Shown piece after piece: positions 37,559 to 48,490 of a DNA stretch of 50,077 nucleotides. How positions within the stretch are numbered: the first letter of the stretch is position 1; each line of letters starts with the position of its first letter. Made by a program: the position numbers and the translations under genes. Location: NCBI GenBank assembly GCA_048213135.1, contig PS015397.1, forward strand, positions 7,520 to 57,596, in the 5' to 3' direction. The DNA comes from Reclinomonas americana ATCC 50394. Lineage: Eukaryota > Jakobida > Jakobea > Jakobida. Under the pieces are notes generated by a model. The model was not told the origin of the DNA. It worked only from the letters and a program-made list of their open reading frames with translations, and did no database searches.

Positions 37559-39485
37559 CTGCAAGCAGAATTGGCAGTGGGAGACGAGACAACAGCACAG
37601 CAATCGTCTTGCCTCTCCTTGTGATCCACAACATGAGACAAGTGTGACTACGGGAGTATTGCACGGGATCACCTTAGTATTCAGAGTTTATCATCTTGCC
37701 CGGCAGACATCTCTATCTTTCTTTCGAAGACAGGCTGATCTCGTGCAGGGATCTTTCTCTTTCATTTTCTTCTCCTTCTTGCTCAGCAGTCATGTCTCTC
37801 TTTCGAGCACAGGCCGATCTCATGCGTCGTTCTCTCTTTCTCTTTCGCTCATCAATCCTTCTCGTCCAGCTTGCCTGGCAGTTATCTCGCGCGTCGACTC
37901 TGTCTTCTTTATTTCTTAAATCTCTCTGGCTCGAACCTGTCGTGAGAGAGAAAGGGAAAGATCCCTGCAAAAGATCAGCCTGTCCTCGCGATCGTAAGAG
38001 AGAGATGGCTACCGGGCACGATGGAGAAGAAGGAAGTGTGCGAGAGAGAGAGAGAGAGAGAGATCGCTGCACGGTATCAGCCAGTCCTCGAGAAAGAGAT
38101 GACTTGCTGAGCAAGATAGAAAGGTGCGTGTGAGAGAGAGAACACTGCACGAGATATGCGTGTCTTCGTAAGAGAGAGATGGCTGCCGGGCACGATGGAG
38201 AAGAAGAAAGTGTGCGAGACAGATAAATCACTGCACGAGATCAGCATGTCCTCGAAAGAGGGAGAGAGAAACGTCTGCGGGGCAATTCAGAGAAGAACGG
38301 GAGAGAAAGATCCCTGCACGATATCAACCTGTCCTTGGAAAAAGATACATGACTGCTGAGCAAGATGGAGAAGAACGCGAGGGAGAATGAAAGAACGACG
38401 CACGAGATAAGCCTGTCCTCGAAAGATATTATTGCTACACCAATAGAAGGTGTCCATTCATCCCCCCTCCNNNNNNNNNNNNNNNNNNNNNNNNNNNNNN
38501 NNNNNNNNNNNNNNNNNNNNNNNNNNNNNNNNNNNNNNNNNNNNNNNNNNNNNNNNNNNNNNNNNNNNNNNNNNNNNNNNNNNNNNNNNNNNNNNNNNNN
38601 NNNNNNNNNNNNNNNNNNNNNNNNNNNNNNNNNNNNNNNNNNNNNNNNNNNNNNNNNNNNNNNNNNNNNNNNNNNNNNNNNNNNNNNNNNNNNNNNNNNN
38701 NNNNNNNNNNNNNNNNNNNNNNNNNNNNNNNNNNNNNNNNNNNNNNNNNNNNNNNNNNNNNNNNNNNNNNNNNNNNNNNNNNNNNNNNNNNNNNNNNNNN
38801 NNNNNNNNNNNNNNNNNNNNNNNNNNNNNNNNNNNNNNNNNNNNNNNNNNNNNNNNNNNNNNNNNNNNNNNNNNNNNNNNNNNNNNNNNNNNNNNNNNNN
38901 NNNNNNNNNNNNNNNNNNNNNNNNNNNNNNNNNNNNNNNNNNNNNNNNNNNNNNNNNNNNNNNNNNNNNNNNNNNNNNNNNNNNNNNNNNNNNNNNNNNN
39001 NNNNNNNNNNNNNNNNNNNNNNNNNNNNNNNNNNNNNNNNNNNNNNNNNNNNNNNNNNNNNNNNNNNNNNNNNNNNNNNNNNNNNNNNNNNNNNNNNNNN
39101 NNNNNNNNNNNNNNNNNNNNNNNNNNNNNNNNNNNNNNNNNNNNNNNNNNNNNNNNNNNNNNNNNNNNNNCCGCAGCCGAGTGGCGCGCCCATCTGCGCT
39201 TGCGACCGCAATTCACCCCGTCACCACCGTGGCCAGGGCGCACGGACCGCATTGGACCGTTCTTGGAGTCGGTGGCCACGTCGTGGAATGTTGTGTGCTT
39301 CTGTATATGTGGTGCGAGACACAGCGCAAGCTCACCTCCCCCCGCAGGGTCGACGGATCGATCACGTGCTGGCGTCGGAGAACTGGAAGTATCCGGTGGT
39401 GCTGGCCGACACGTTTGGCGAGCAGACGGAGGCGCAGAGGTGGAGCGATCATTTGCCAGTGGTAGTGGACTTCGCGCTGCAATGA
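36709..39485 (+). CDS. Endonuclease/exonuclease/phosphatase (EEP) family hydrolase, partial
   Basis: A metal-dependent phosphodiester hydrolase of the EEP fold (DNase I, AP endonuclease, TDP2 and sphingomyelinase relatives). Two coding parts are clear. Exon 36709-37269 reads HPDIIALQEV (with the metal-binding Glu), then GNFGNALLARW, THLDHVSESKRLAQW and HLVVGDLNAVSQGDY (GDxN motif). The last exon, 39348-39485, reads GRRIDHVLASENWKYPVVLA and then WSDHLPVVVDFALQ with the catalytic SDH, followed by TGA. The amino-terminal strand that normally carries the first metal-binding Asn was not found, and a middle portion probably lies in the 38,471-39,170 gap. The spacing (IDHV to SDH about 35 residues) fits the family. 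The substrate (DNA, RNA or lipid) cannot be decided from this. Confidence 0.75.
37690..38430. repeat. Inverted array of an ~83-bp repeat in the EEP intron
   Basis: Direct units with TGTCCTCG cores start near 37,981, 38,093, 38,161, 38,247, 38,330 and 38,413. Each resembles CCTGCACGAGATCAGCCTGT, CCTCGAAAGAGAGATG, then GCTGAGCAAGATGGAGAAGA. On the left, 37,690-37,900 carries two to three units of the reverse complement, such as GACAGGCTGATCTCGTGCAG at about 37,730. The turn point is near 37,915-37,940. In the transcript the two arms could pair as a hairpin. Confidence 0.75.
38471..39170. other. Assembly gap (N)
   Basis: A 700-base run of N inside the EEP gene, probably hiding intron and an internal exon. 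Confidence 1.
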
Positions 39486-40011
39486 ATACTTTGGAGAAGG
39501 TTGAGGGCAATTATGTGCGGGTGGAAAGGTGTTCAGAAACGAGGGGGAGATAGGGATGAAGGTGAAAGGGAAGGACATAGAGGGGAGATGAGAGAAGAAG
39601 AAAGGGATGGAGGTGATAGAGGGGAGAAGAGAGAAGGGGAAGAGCTATGGAGGTGAAAGAGAAGGAAGGGAAAGAGGGGTTAAGTGTGAAAAGTAGAAGA
39701 AGAGAGGGAAAAGAGTGTCGCTCACGTACAGCACAGTCGCACGTTAACACTGTGAACACACCAATGGCAGAATGCCCAACAAGCGCTCCAAGAACCCGCA
39801 TTGCAGCACTCGAAGCAAATCAGTGCAGCGACAGCAACAACTCGGCTCAATGAATTCACAAGACTGCATGCACATGTCTCAACCCTTTCTCAGCCTTCCT
39901 TCCTCTCATCCTCCACGTTCCCTTTCCCCTTTGCCCCCTATTCTGCCCCTTCTCCAACAATGTAATTCATTCGCTCTTATTGGTCCCACCCCTTTCCCTC
40001 CTCCATTCTTC
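39486..40011. other. Convergent intergenic region EEP to RFC5
   Basis: The purine-rich imperfect repeat (GGGGAGATGAGAGAAGAAGA-like) to about 39,710 is followed by unique sequence. Both genes end here; no gene is supported between them. Confidence 0.55.
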
Positions 40012-40195
40012 TCACGCCCTGACCATATCCGGCTGCAGCTGCGCAATCGACTTGTCCGACGTCTCCGCCTCCCGCACCAGCACAAAGGCGCCCACAAGCG
40101 CGCCAAGTTGCGTTTGCTCGTGACAGCCGGCAGAGAGTTGGAACCTGCCATTTTTGTGAGTGAATCGGCGACTACCTCTTGCTTCTCTCTTTCTC

Positions 40196-40263
<68 letters not shown>

Positions 40264-42531
40264 TCCTTCTGTCGTATTACCTTTTTCTCTCTGTTTCTTT
40301 CTTTCTCTCTCTCTCTTTCTTTCTTTCTTTCTCTCTATCTCTCTCTTCTCCTTTCTTTCTTTCTCTTCTTTCTTTCTTTCTTTCTCTCTCTCTCTTTCAT
40401 TCTTTGTTTCTTTCTTTCCTTCTTTCTCTGTCTCTTTCTCTCTCCTGCATTCTTCTTTCTTTCTTTCCTTCTTTGTTTCTCTCCGTCTTTCTTTCCTTCC
40501 TTCTCAGGCTCATTCTTTCTTTCTTTATCTTATTTCTTTCTTTTTCTCTCTTTCCTTTTTTCCTTCTTTCTCTCTCTCTCTTTCTTTCTTTCATTCTTTC
40601 TCTCTTTCTCTCTTTTTCTTTCTTTCTCTGTCTCTCTTCTCTCTTTCTCTCTTTCTTTCTTTCTTCTTTCCTCCTTTCTCTCTTTCCTTCTTCCTTTCTT
40701 CTTTCTTTCTCTCTCCTCTCTCTCTCCCCGTCTCTCTCTGTGTCTCCCTCTCTTTCCCCATCTCTCTCTCCCTCCTTGCACCACGCAACTCAATGTCAGC
40801 CAGCGTCTCCAGCAAGTACGCCCGCGTGTCCTCGCCGACATCGAGCTTCACCACATACGCAAAGAGGAAGCGGATAATGTCCACCAGGGAGTGGCCGCGG
40901 ACGGTCATCACACCGGAGATGTCTGTTGAAGGGGCAGGGGGCGTGGGGAGAAGAGAAAATCAGTGATTGAAAGCGTAAATGTAGAAGAAGAAGAAGAAGA
41001 AGAAGAGAGAGAGAAATTCGGTGACGGGGAACCAGTGGGAGAAAGAAACATCAAAGAATATTCACTGTGAGCATGACTCTCAGCAGTCTTTTCTCTCTTC
41101 TCCTGCCAGCCTATCACCATTCCTTCTCTTACCACCATCTCTCTCTCCTCCCCACCCCTCTCCTCTCAGTCCCCCACTTCCAATTGCCCATCTACCTCCT
41201 CCCTTGCCCTACTCTCCTCGTTCTTCTTATCCCCTTCACACTTTCTCTCTACCTCCCATACCATTCCCACACTCTTTCTTCTCCGCCGCCATTCTCTTCC
41301 CCTCCTCCTACCCCTGCTCCTCCTTCTACCCTTACCCCTCTCTCCTTTCTTCCCCCTTCCTTCCCCTTTCGCTTCCCGACCTCTCCTCTCATAATCACCC
41401 ACTCTGTCCTGCTTAAATCTTTGCACTCTTCTCTTCCTCCTTCACCTTCTTTTCACTCTCCTCCGGCATAGCTCTCTCAACTTCTCCCCACTCTTCTTCA
41501 CCCCTTCCCCCTTCACCCCTTTACCCCCTTCCCCCTCCTTCCCCCTTCCCCCCCCCCTTCCCCTTTCCCCCTTCCCCCTTTACCCCCTTCCTTCCCCTAT
41601 CTTCCCTCTTGAAGCAACTCTTGTAGCACGCCGAAAACGGCTCATCACACAACCACTGCATGATCTGCTTGACCTCGCTGGGCGTCGGATTGCCGGTGTT
41701 GATGTACACCTCGTCGACATCGATCCTGTCGTGCGCCATGCTCGTGCTCTGCAACACGTTGAGACACTTGCGCATGTCGCCGTTGGCCAGGCGGATAATG
41801 GCGGTGAGGGCTCGGTCGGTGACCGTGACGCTGGGAAGAGGGGGAAAGGAGGTGAGGCGGGTGAAGAAGAGCTGTTTGACATAGATGAACACGCCGCACT
41901 TTTCCGTCGTGGCAATCTCGCGCAATCGCGGCATGATTTGTTGCATGCGAAGGGGGGCGAAGCGGAAGCGCGTGCAGCGCGACTGCAGCGCCGGAATGAT
42001 CTTGTTGACGTTGTTGCAGATGAGGCAGAAGCGGGCGTTGCGAGTGTACTTTTCCATGACTGCGGTGGAGGGAGTGGGGTGAATGACGGGAAAAGGTGGG
42101 GAGGCGCAGAGGAGCGAGCCCACCTCTTCTCAGCGCACTCTGCGCCTCGTTGGTGAGCTGGTCGGCTTCGTCTAGAATGATGAGTTTGAGGGCAGCACTG
42201 CGTGACACGCTGGCAGTGAGCGGGAGCATGGAATACGAAAAGCAGCAGTGAGGCTGCGCACCTGAACACTTGTCGCGTGGAGGCGAAATTCTTGATTTGG
42301 TCGCGCACAATGCCGATGCCTCGGTCGTCGGAGGCGTTGAGCTGCGAAAGTGGTGTAAGCAGCGGGAGAGAGTGAAACAGAGGAGGTGCTCACTTACCTC
42401 CAGCACAAACTTCTGCAGTCCATCGCCGTAGAGGCGCCTTGCGCAGGCCAGAATCGTCGTTGTCTTGCCTGTTCCAGGTGGTCCGTAGAACAGCAGGTGG
42501 GGTAGCTTGCCTTGGTCGAGGAAGCGAGTGA
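40012..42531 (-). CDS. RFC5: Replication factor C small subunit (RFC5/yeast Rfc3), 5' exon not found
   Basis: An AAA+ clamp-loader subunit that helps open and load PCNA at primer ends and in DNA repair. Seven exons join in phase: 42398-42531, 42262-42341, 42124-42197, 41900-42059, 41619-41830, 40790-40922 and 40012-40144, with TGA at 40,012. Motifs in order: [20 protein letters not shown] (Walker A), [40 protein letters not shown] (Walker B and DEAD-type box), [20 protein letters not shown] then CTRFRF (sensor 1 and SRC arginine finger), [16 protein letters not shown] (sensor 2), VYINTGNPT, and the helical collar ([28 protein letters not shown]). The ICN sensor 1, STRxxF and collar sequence point to RFC5/Rfc3 rather than the RFC2 or RFC4 type. 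The amino end (the EKYRP region) is missing, probably in the 42,891-43,851 gap. Confidence 0.93.
40180..40740 (+). repeat. (CTTT)n microsatellite in the RFC5 last intron
   Basis: More than 500 bases of CTTT and TCTC repeats on the plus strand, GAAA on the transcribed sense strand. The Phe/Leu/Ser frames it creates are artefacts. Confidence 0.97.
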
Positions 42532-43990
42532 CTGGCGAGGGGGGAGGAGGAGGGGGGAAGGGGAAGGGAGGGGGGAAGGGGGGAGGGAGGAAGTGAGAAG
42601 GGGGAGGTGAGAGGGGGAGAGCGAGTGGGGGAGCGAGTGACTGGCGAGGGGGTGGGAAGGGGAAGGGGGAGAAGGGGAAGGAGAATGTGAGAAGGGGGAA
42701 GTGGGAAGGGGGAAGTGGGGAAGGGGGCAGAGCGAAGTGGGAAGGGTGGAGCATAGAGGGGGAGCGAGAGGGGGAGCAAAGAGAGGGGAGCGAGAGGGGG
42801 AGAGCGAGAGGGGAGAGCGAGAGGGGAGAGACGTAGAGGGGAGAAGACGACGAGGGACACGTCGAGAGGGACTACGTTCGACAGGTACTANNNNNNNNNN
42901 NNNNNNNNNNNNNNNNNNNNNNNNNNNNNNNNNNNNNNNNNNNNNNNNNNNNNNNNNNNNNNNNNNNNNNNNNNNNNNNNNNNNNNNNNNNNNNNNNNNN
43001 NNNNNNNNNNNNNNNNNNNNNNNNNNNNNNNNNNNNNNNNNNNNNNNNNNNNNNNNNNNNNNNNNNNNNNNNNNNNNNNNNNNNNNNNNNNNNNNNNNNN
43101 NNNNNNNNNNNNNNNNNNNNNNNNNNNNNNNNNNNNNNNNNNNNNNNNNNNNNNNNNNNNNNNNNNNNNNNNNNNNNNNNNNNNNNNNNNNNNNNNNNNN
43201 NNNNNNNNNNNNNNNNNNNNNNNNNNNNNNNNNNNNNNNNNNNNNNNNNNNNNNNNNNNNNNNNNNNNNNNNNNNNNNNNNNNNNNNNNNNNNNNNNNNN
43301 NNNNNNNNNNNNNNNNNNNNNNNNNNNNNNNNNNNNNNNNNNNNNNNNNNNNNNNNNNNNNNNNNNNNNNNNNNNNNNNNNNNNNNNNNNNNNNNNNNNN
43401 NNNNNNNNNNNNNNNNNNNNNNNNNNNNNNNNNNNNNNNNNNNNNNNNNNNNNNNNNNNNNNNNNNNNNNNNNNNNNNNNNNNNNNNNNNNNNNNNNNNN
43501 NNNNNNNNNNNNNNNNNNNNNNNNNNNNNNNNNNNNNNNNNNNNNNNNNNNNNNNNNNNNNNNNNNNNNNNNNNNNNNNNNNNNNNNNNNNNNNNNNNNN
43601 NNNNNNNNNNNNNNNNNNNNNNNNNNNNNNNNNNNNNNNNNNNNNNNNNNNNNNNNNNNNNNNNNNNNNNNNNNNNNNNNNNNNNNNNNNNNNNNNNNNN
43701 NNNNNNNNNNNNNNNNNNNNNNNNNNNNNNNNNNNNNNNNNNNNNNNNNNNNNNNNNNNNNNNNNNNNNNNNNNNNNNNNNNNNNNNNNNNNNNNNNNNN
43801 NNNNNNNNNNNNNNNNNNNNNNNNNNNNNNNNNNNNNNNNNNNNNNNNNNNAAGTGGGAAGGGGGAAGTGGGAAGGGTGGAGCGAGAGGGGGGAGCGAGA
43901 GGGGGAGCGAGAGGGGGAGCGAGAGGGGGGGAGCGAGAGGGGGAGAGCGAGAGGGGGAGGGGGAGAGCGAGTGCGAGCGGAAGGCAAAGA
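42532..43990. repeat. Purine repeat and gap upstream of the first visible RFC5 exon
   Basis: GGGAGCGAGAGGGG and GGGAAGGGGGAAGTG repeats flank a 961-base run of N (42,891-43,851). The missing RFC5 amino-terminal exons probably lie here. Confidence 0.8.
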
Positions 43991-44692
43991 AAATCATGCT
44001 TGTCCACATCCTCATATCACTTTCGTCTCTCTCACAGCCTCTTTCACTCTTTCACACACAAACATGCACGCACACACAATCACTCTTCGTATAATTCTCT
44101 TTTCTCCCTTTAACTTCTCCAGTTGATGTCTTCGTTGCTTCGTTCGCTCAGTCTGCTCTCCTTCCTCTTTATGACTTCCTTCATCTCTTTCATCTCGCCA
44201 GCGTTTGCGCAACTTGTCGAGATGATATCCGTTTGCGACACAACGTCTGCACCAGAAACAATCGAGTGAGAAGTCGACCGCAGGCACCGTGAAACTCAAG
44301 CAAACGCACCGTCAAGCGCCGAAGGCCGATACTTTTCCACCCAAGGCATTCCGTGACTGTTGAAAAGAGAGGGAGTGAGTAAGCAGGAGTCGGAAGGTGG
44401 AGAGAAGAAGGAAATGAAAGAGAGGAACGCAAGGCAGAGGAGTTTGAGAGGGAGAGAGACACAACACAGAGGCATGGCAAGAGAAACGATACATGTGCGA
44501 GTACAGAAGCGGCAGACAAACAGGAGACAACTAGATTGTGTGCGGCACGGATAGAGAGAGGGCGCGAGTGGGAGGCAGAAGGGCAGAAGGGCAGAATGGA
44601 GAGGAGGAAAGCGAGAGGAGAAACCGGCAGAAAGCGCGAAAGGGAGGGGTACAACTCAAAAAACACGGACAGGAGAAGACAAGTGGATTGCA

Positions 44693-44739
<47 letters not shown>

Positions 44740-44873
44740 GGAGGGGAGGGAGGAGGAGGAGGAGGANNNNNNNNNNNNNNNNNNNNCACACACAAAGACA
44801 AACACAAAGAGAAGAGCGCGTTGAGAGAGGCAAACCCTTTTCCCGCCATGCTCGCCTTTTGTTTGTCCGTGTT
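43991..44873. other. Region without a supported gene
   Basis: Moderately complex sequence, (GA)n at 44,698-44,735 and a 20-N gap (44,767-44,786). A minus-strand frame around 44,012-44,299 has charged, gene-like composition (HLDKLRKRWRDERDEG), but I recognise no family and see no clear splice structure. Confidence 0.4.
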
Positions 44874-45135
44874 TGTCTGTCGGTTTCTTGGCGGACTTTT
44901 CTCTCTGCGTGTTAGTGATGGGGAGTCAGAAGCGAGGCAGTACGCGTGGGAGAATGAGTTCGGCGACGAGCAACAAGGAAGCATCGTCCTTTGCAACTGT
45001 GTGTCTGTCGGTTTCTTGCAATTGGCGGATTTCTTTGGGTGAGTGATTGGGAGTCAGAAGCGAGGCATTACGCGAGGGAGAAGGACGCACAGTGCTCGAC
45101 GACGAGCAGCAAGGAAGCATCGTCCTTTGCAAGTG
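44874..45135 (+). repeat. Tandem duplication, about 130-bp unit
   Basis: The segments starting TGTCTGTCGGTTTCTTG at 44,874 and 45,003 share GGGAGTCAGAAGCGAGGCA, TACGCG, a GAGCA(A/G)CAAGGAAGC segment and ATCGTCCTTTGCAA in the same order. The two units lie head to tail just upstream of H1. Confidence 0.75.
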
Positions 45136-45159
45136 TACATTTCTTTGGGTTTGGGAGTT

Positions 45160-45763
45160 GTCGTCCATCATCATCTGAGCTCCAGCTTCCCCTGATCCAT
45201 GTTCTTCTCTCCAGAAGAGGTCCGAAAACAAAGAGACATACATGTGTTGCTCGTGGAGAACAATCGCAGTTAACGATGATGCACCCAAGGTTGCCCAGTT
45301 CTCTGACACTCCTCTTCTTCCCCACCACACTCCTCCTTCTCTCTTCACATCACGACTTGTCACCTTTTCATCTTGCTGTTCGGATCAACGAATCTTCATT
45401 TTCTCTCTTCGTTTCTTGCATCACGCAGTGCGCGTGTGTGTGCGAGATACAACAACAAAGACACACACGAATGGCCTCTCGCCGTCCACCTCCACGCCCT
45501 CACTCAACAACAACAACTACTCCTTCGCTGCCAATGTCTGCCTCTTCTCTGTGTGACGACGACGAGAAAGCAGACATGATGCTCATCGATAGCAAGCAGC
45601 ATGTGACGACGACAATGACGATGATGCATTCCTCCTTTTCCTCAATCAACATCATTGATGAGGATGAGAAGAAGAAGAAGAGCGCATCGGGGTCGTCTGC
45701 TCGTCGTGGTGTGCCTGCGATGGCGAGGCGACGAGTGCCTGTCTCTTCTTCTTCCTCTCCTTC
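45160..45763 (+). repeat. Segmental duplication, copy 1 (promoter and exon 1 of H1)
   Basis: This segment matches 49,375-50,027 over its whole length with scattered differences. It covers about 310 bases upstream of the ATG and exon 1 to the 20-N gap (45,764-45,783). Confidence 0.85.
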
Positions 45764-48490
45764 NNNNNNNNNNNNNNNNNNNNTCTTTCCTTTCTTCTTC
45801 TTCTTCCTCTTCCTCTTCCTCCTCCTTCTTCTCATCGTGGATTGCCGTCGTTTCATTCCCCGTTGCAGAGCCAACTGGCTTCTTGAAATACAAGAAGATG
45901 AAGAAGCACACCGACGAGGGCACAGCCGCCATTGCCGCTGCGCGAAGTGACGCGGAGAATCGCACTGAGCAGGGTGCGTCTCTCTCTCTCTCATTTGCTC
46001 TGGCAGTGTGGTGTACTCGCGTCACGTGATGTCTCACCTGGGTGGACACAGCTGCTCACGAGGAGCACATGGATCACACTGGGATGGAAGGCATCGTCGA
46101 GGTACAGTGATTGTGTTCCATCCCAAGATGAGCATGCCTCTCACTGGCCTTCTCTTTCTTTGGCTTGATTGCACAGCAGCATGCGATGAGGCAGCGAGTC
46201 GACTCGTCTCTGGTGGATAACTGTGGGGACTTGCCTGCGCGTTATGCAGTTGAAGCATTGGTCCGCAAGCGTTCTTCGGAGGTGAGCTCCGATAAGACAC
46301 GCGTCTCAACTTGCCTCTCGCTTGTGCATCGCAGTTGACACCTGATGTTTCTCTTCGTTCTCCACAGGTGGATGCACCCAGCGACGATGAGCTTGTACCG
46401 CCAAAGAAGAAGAGAAAGAAGAGGGTTTGTTAACTTTCGCTGACATTATTGTGCTTGTTCGTCAACCTGCATTCGGTTCAATTGTGCTAATTGATGCATG
46501 TTGTGGATCCACAGCGTGGCAAGACTAGGGCAGTGCAAGTGCCGTGGCAGTTGAGTCCGGAGGACGAGCTGATGTTGGGGAAGCTGCTCGTTGAGTGTGC
46601 ATATCACAAGATTTCACCACACATAGTCTGACTCATGAATGTGCATAGCTATGCAACAAAAAGAAGATGCTGGTAATGGCGTTTGGCCTGATGGCTCCCA
46701 TCGTTCTCCCGTCCACGGTCGTCCACCATCAGCGCGTTCTTTGCAAGCTTGCCTGTGTGGATTGCGGAATTCCGTCATCTGGAGTGGGCTCTCCTTCGTC
46801 TGCGGTGACATGCTCATTTGGCAAGAGCCTTAGCCACGTAGTCAAAAAGACACGTCGCGACACTCCCAGGTCAGTTGCAGGAGTGATGCAGAACATGAAA
46901 AAGTTCATTGAGGTACGCATTCTATGTCGTTCTTGTCGTGCAATTTGATTCGTAAACTGTTGTGCCGTGCAGAAGAGTGAACTGCACGGCACTGCGCTCG
47001 TCGATGCAATTGAGAGACCATTAATTGTGGTGGATGAACGCGGCTACTCAGAGGTGCGCATTGTTGTGCGTCGGCTAAGTCATCTTGCGTGGAGTTCGTT
47101 TACGCGTTTCTCGCAGGAATCGTGGTCTATGGTGCCCGCTTCGCGCAACAGAAACAACCCTCTCATCCCGTTTGCTGCTCGAGCCATGGTGGCTTTGCGT
47201 AACAGTCGTGACTTGCGGGCTTCCTTGATTCGTGACGGCAGCTACTTAGTTGTGGCAGGTGAACCGGCCCAGCCGGTTCCAAACCTGGGTGGTGGAGGTT
47301 TGGAAGCGTTTGTTGTGATCTTTGTGCATGCTCTTTGCTGATAAGTATCGTGCAGCTTTCGTGAGCGCAAAGGTGGCAAGGAAAGGAAATGCGAAGAGGA
47401 CGGCAGATTGTGAAGACCCTTGTAAACATGCCAATGTCTGTGCCAGCGAAGCTGATGACGTGAGCAAGGTTTGCCTCGTGGTTGTGCGGCGCCTTCACAT
47501 TGTTTCGACTGCCTGACTATGCAACATGATGCTTGCATAGCGACACGAGTGTCGTCCTGCATCGCTGAGCAAAGACGAGCAACTGGTGTTGACAATTTTG
47601 CTCGTTGCGTGTGGAACGAGTCTGTCGGAGTCATGAAAGAGACTGTTGCATTCATTGAGTCTGCAGAGTTGCAACAAGATGAGGATTCTGATGAAGGCGT
47701 TTGGCCTCAGGTCACCCTTGGTGATGTCTTCCTCGGTGTTGCATCATCAGAGTGTTCTCGTTGGGCTTGCCTGTGCCGAGTGTGACTTGCCGTTGAACGG
47801 ACCTGGCTGTCCTTCATCCACAGTTGTTTCTGCTTTTAGTAAGAGTCTAGCAAAGTTTGCTAGTAATGCGCGCCGCGCGACGCCCAAGTCTGTGGAGGGT
47901 GTGCTTGAGAGCATCTGCAACTTCATCGAGGTGAGCGTGCTGTATTTCATTCGGTAGTGTTGTGCCTTGTAACTTATCTTATTTCTATGTGTGTGGATTC
48001 AACAGACGAGCGGACTGCGAGGAGCTGCGCTGGTAGATGCTGCTGAGAGACCACTGATTGTGATCGACGATCGTGGTTACTCTGAGGCAAGTTACCAGCG
48101 GTTGTGTGCGCGTTTGAGAAATCGATGTCGTTGACTCACTCGGCTGTCTTTCGACTGGCAGGAAATCGTGAGATCGACGAAGAAGAATGACACTTCGAAT
48201 GCCCTTCTGCCATTTGTCACACAGGCCATGCATGTGCTCCACAACTACCCTGGCCTGCTGGCCACTCTACTTCGAAACGGTTGCCTTTCGAAGGCGGATA
48301 TATCACGTGCCGGTGAGTTTTCCAAATGCAATACTCTGAGAGCACCTGCATTATTGCATGTTGTGCCATTTTCCGATCTGACGAGCATGATGCAGTGCTG
48401 GGTGACGAGAAGCCGGTGAAGATGGAGGTGGTAAAGAAAGAGGAGGACGAGGAGGGCGAGGAGGAGGAGGAGGAGGACGAGGATATGTAG
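45471..48490 (+). CDS. Gene H1: unrecognised protein with two copies of a novel ~165-residue domain
   Basis: Fourteen exons join in phase: 45471 into a gap, 45869-45973, 46052-46101, 46177-46281, 46368-46424, 46515-46589, 46649-46912, 46973-47053, 47117-47258, 47356-47468, 47667-47930, 48006-48086, 48162-48312 and 48396-48490; about 640 residues. The amino end is Ser/Thr/Pro-rich. Next come EPTGFLKYKKMKKHTDEG and an NLS-like PPKKKRKKR. Exons 7-9 encode domain copy 1 (AFGLMAPIVLPSTVVHHQRV ... ALVDAIERPLIVVDERGYSE). Exons 11-13 encode copy 2 (AFGLRSPLVMSSSVLHHQSV ... ALVDAAERPLIVIDDRGYSE). The exon lengths are 264/81/142 and 264/81/151 with the same phases. The carboxy end is an acidic run after EKPVKMEVVKKEE, which also holds a SUMO-site-like VKME. 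I recognise no family. The basic cluster and acidic tail suggest a nuclear protein. The exon 12 donor is GC rather than GT. Confidence 0.8.

Noticed and set aside
37690-38430. CRISPR array
   Set aside because: The repeat units are inverted, unequal in length and without unique spacers, and the genome is eukaryotic.
40160-40966. Phe/Leu/Ser-rich 268-residue frame
   Set aside because: It is the translation of the (CTTT)n repeat in the RFC5 intron.
48482-48490. Selenocysteine or pyrrolysine recoding at the H1 TAG
   Set aside because: TAG is not the eukaryotic selenocysteine codon, pyrrolysine is unknown in eukaryotes, and no supporting element was seen.
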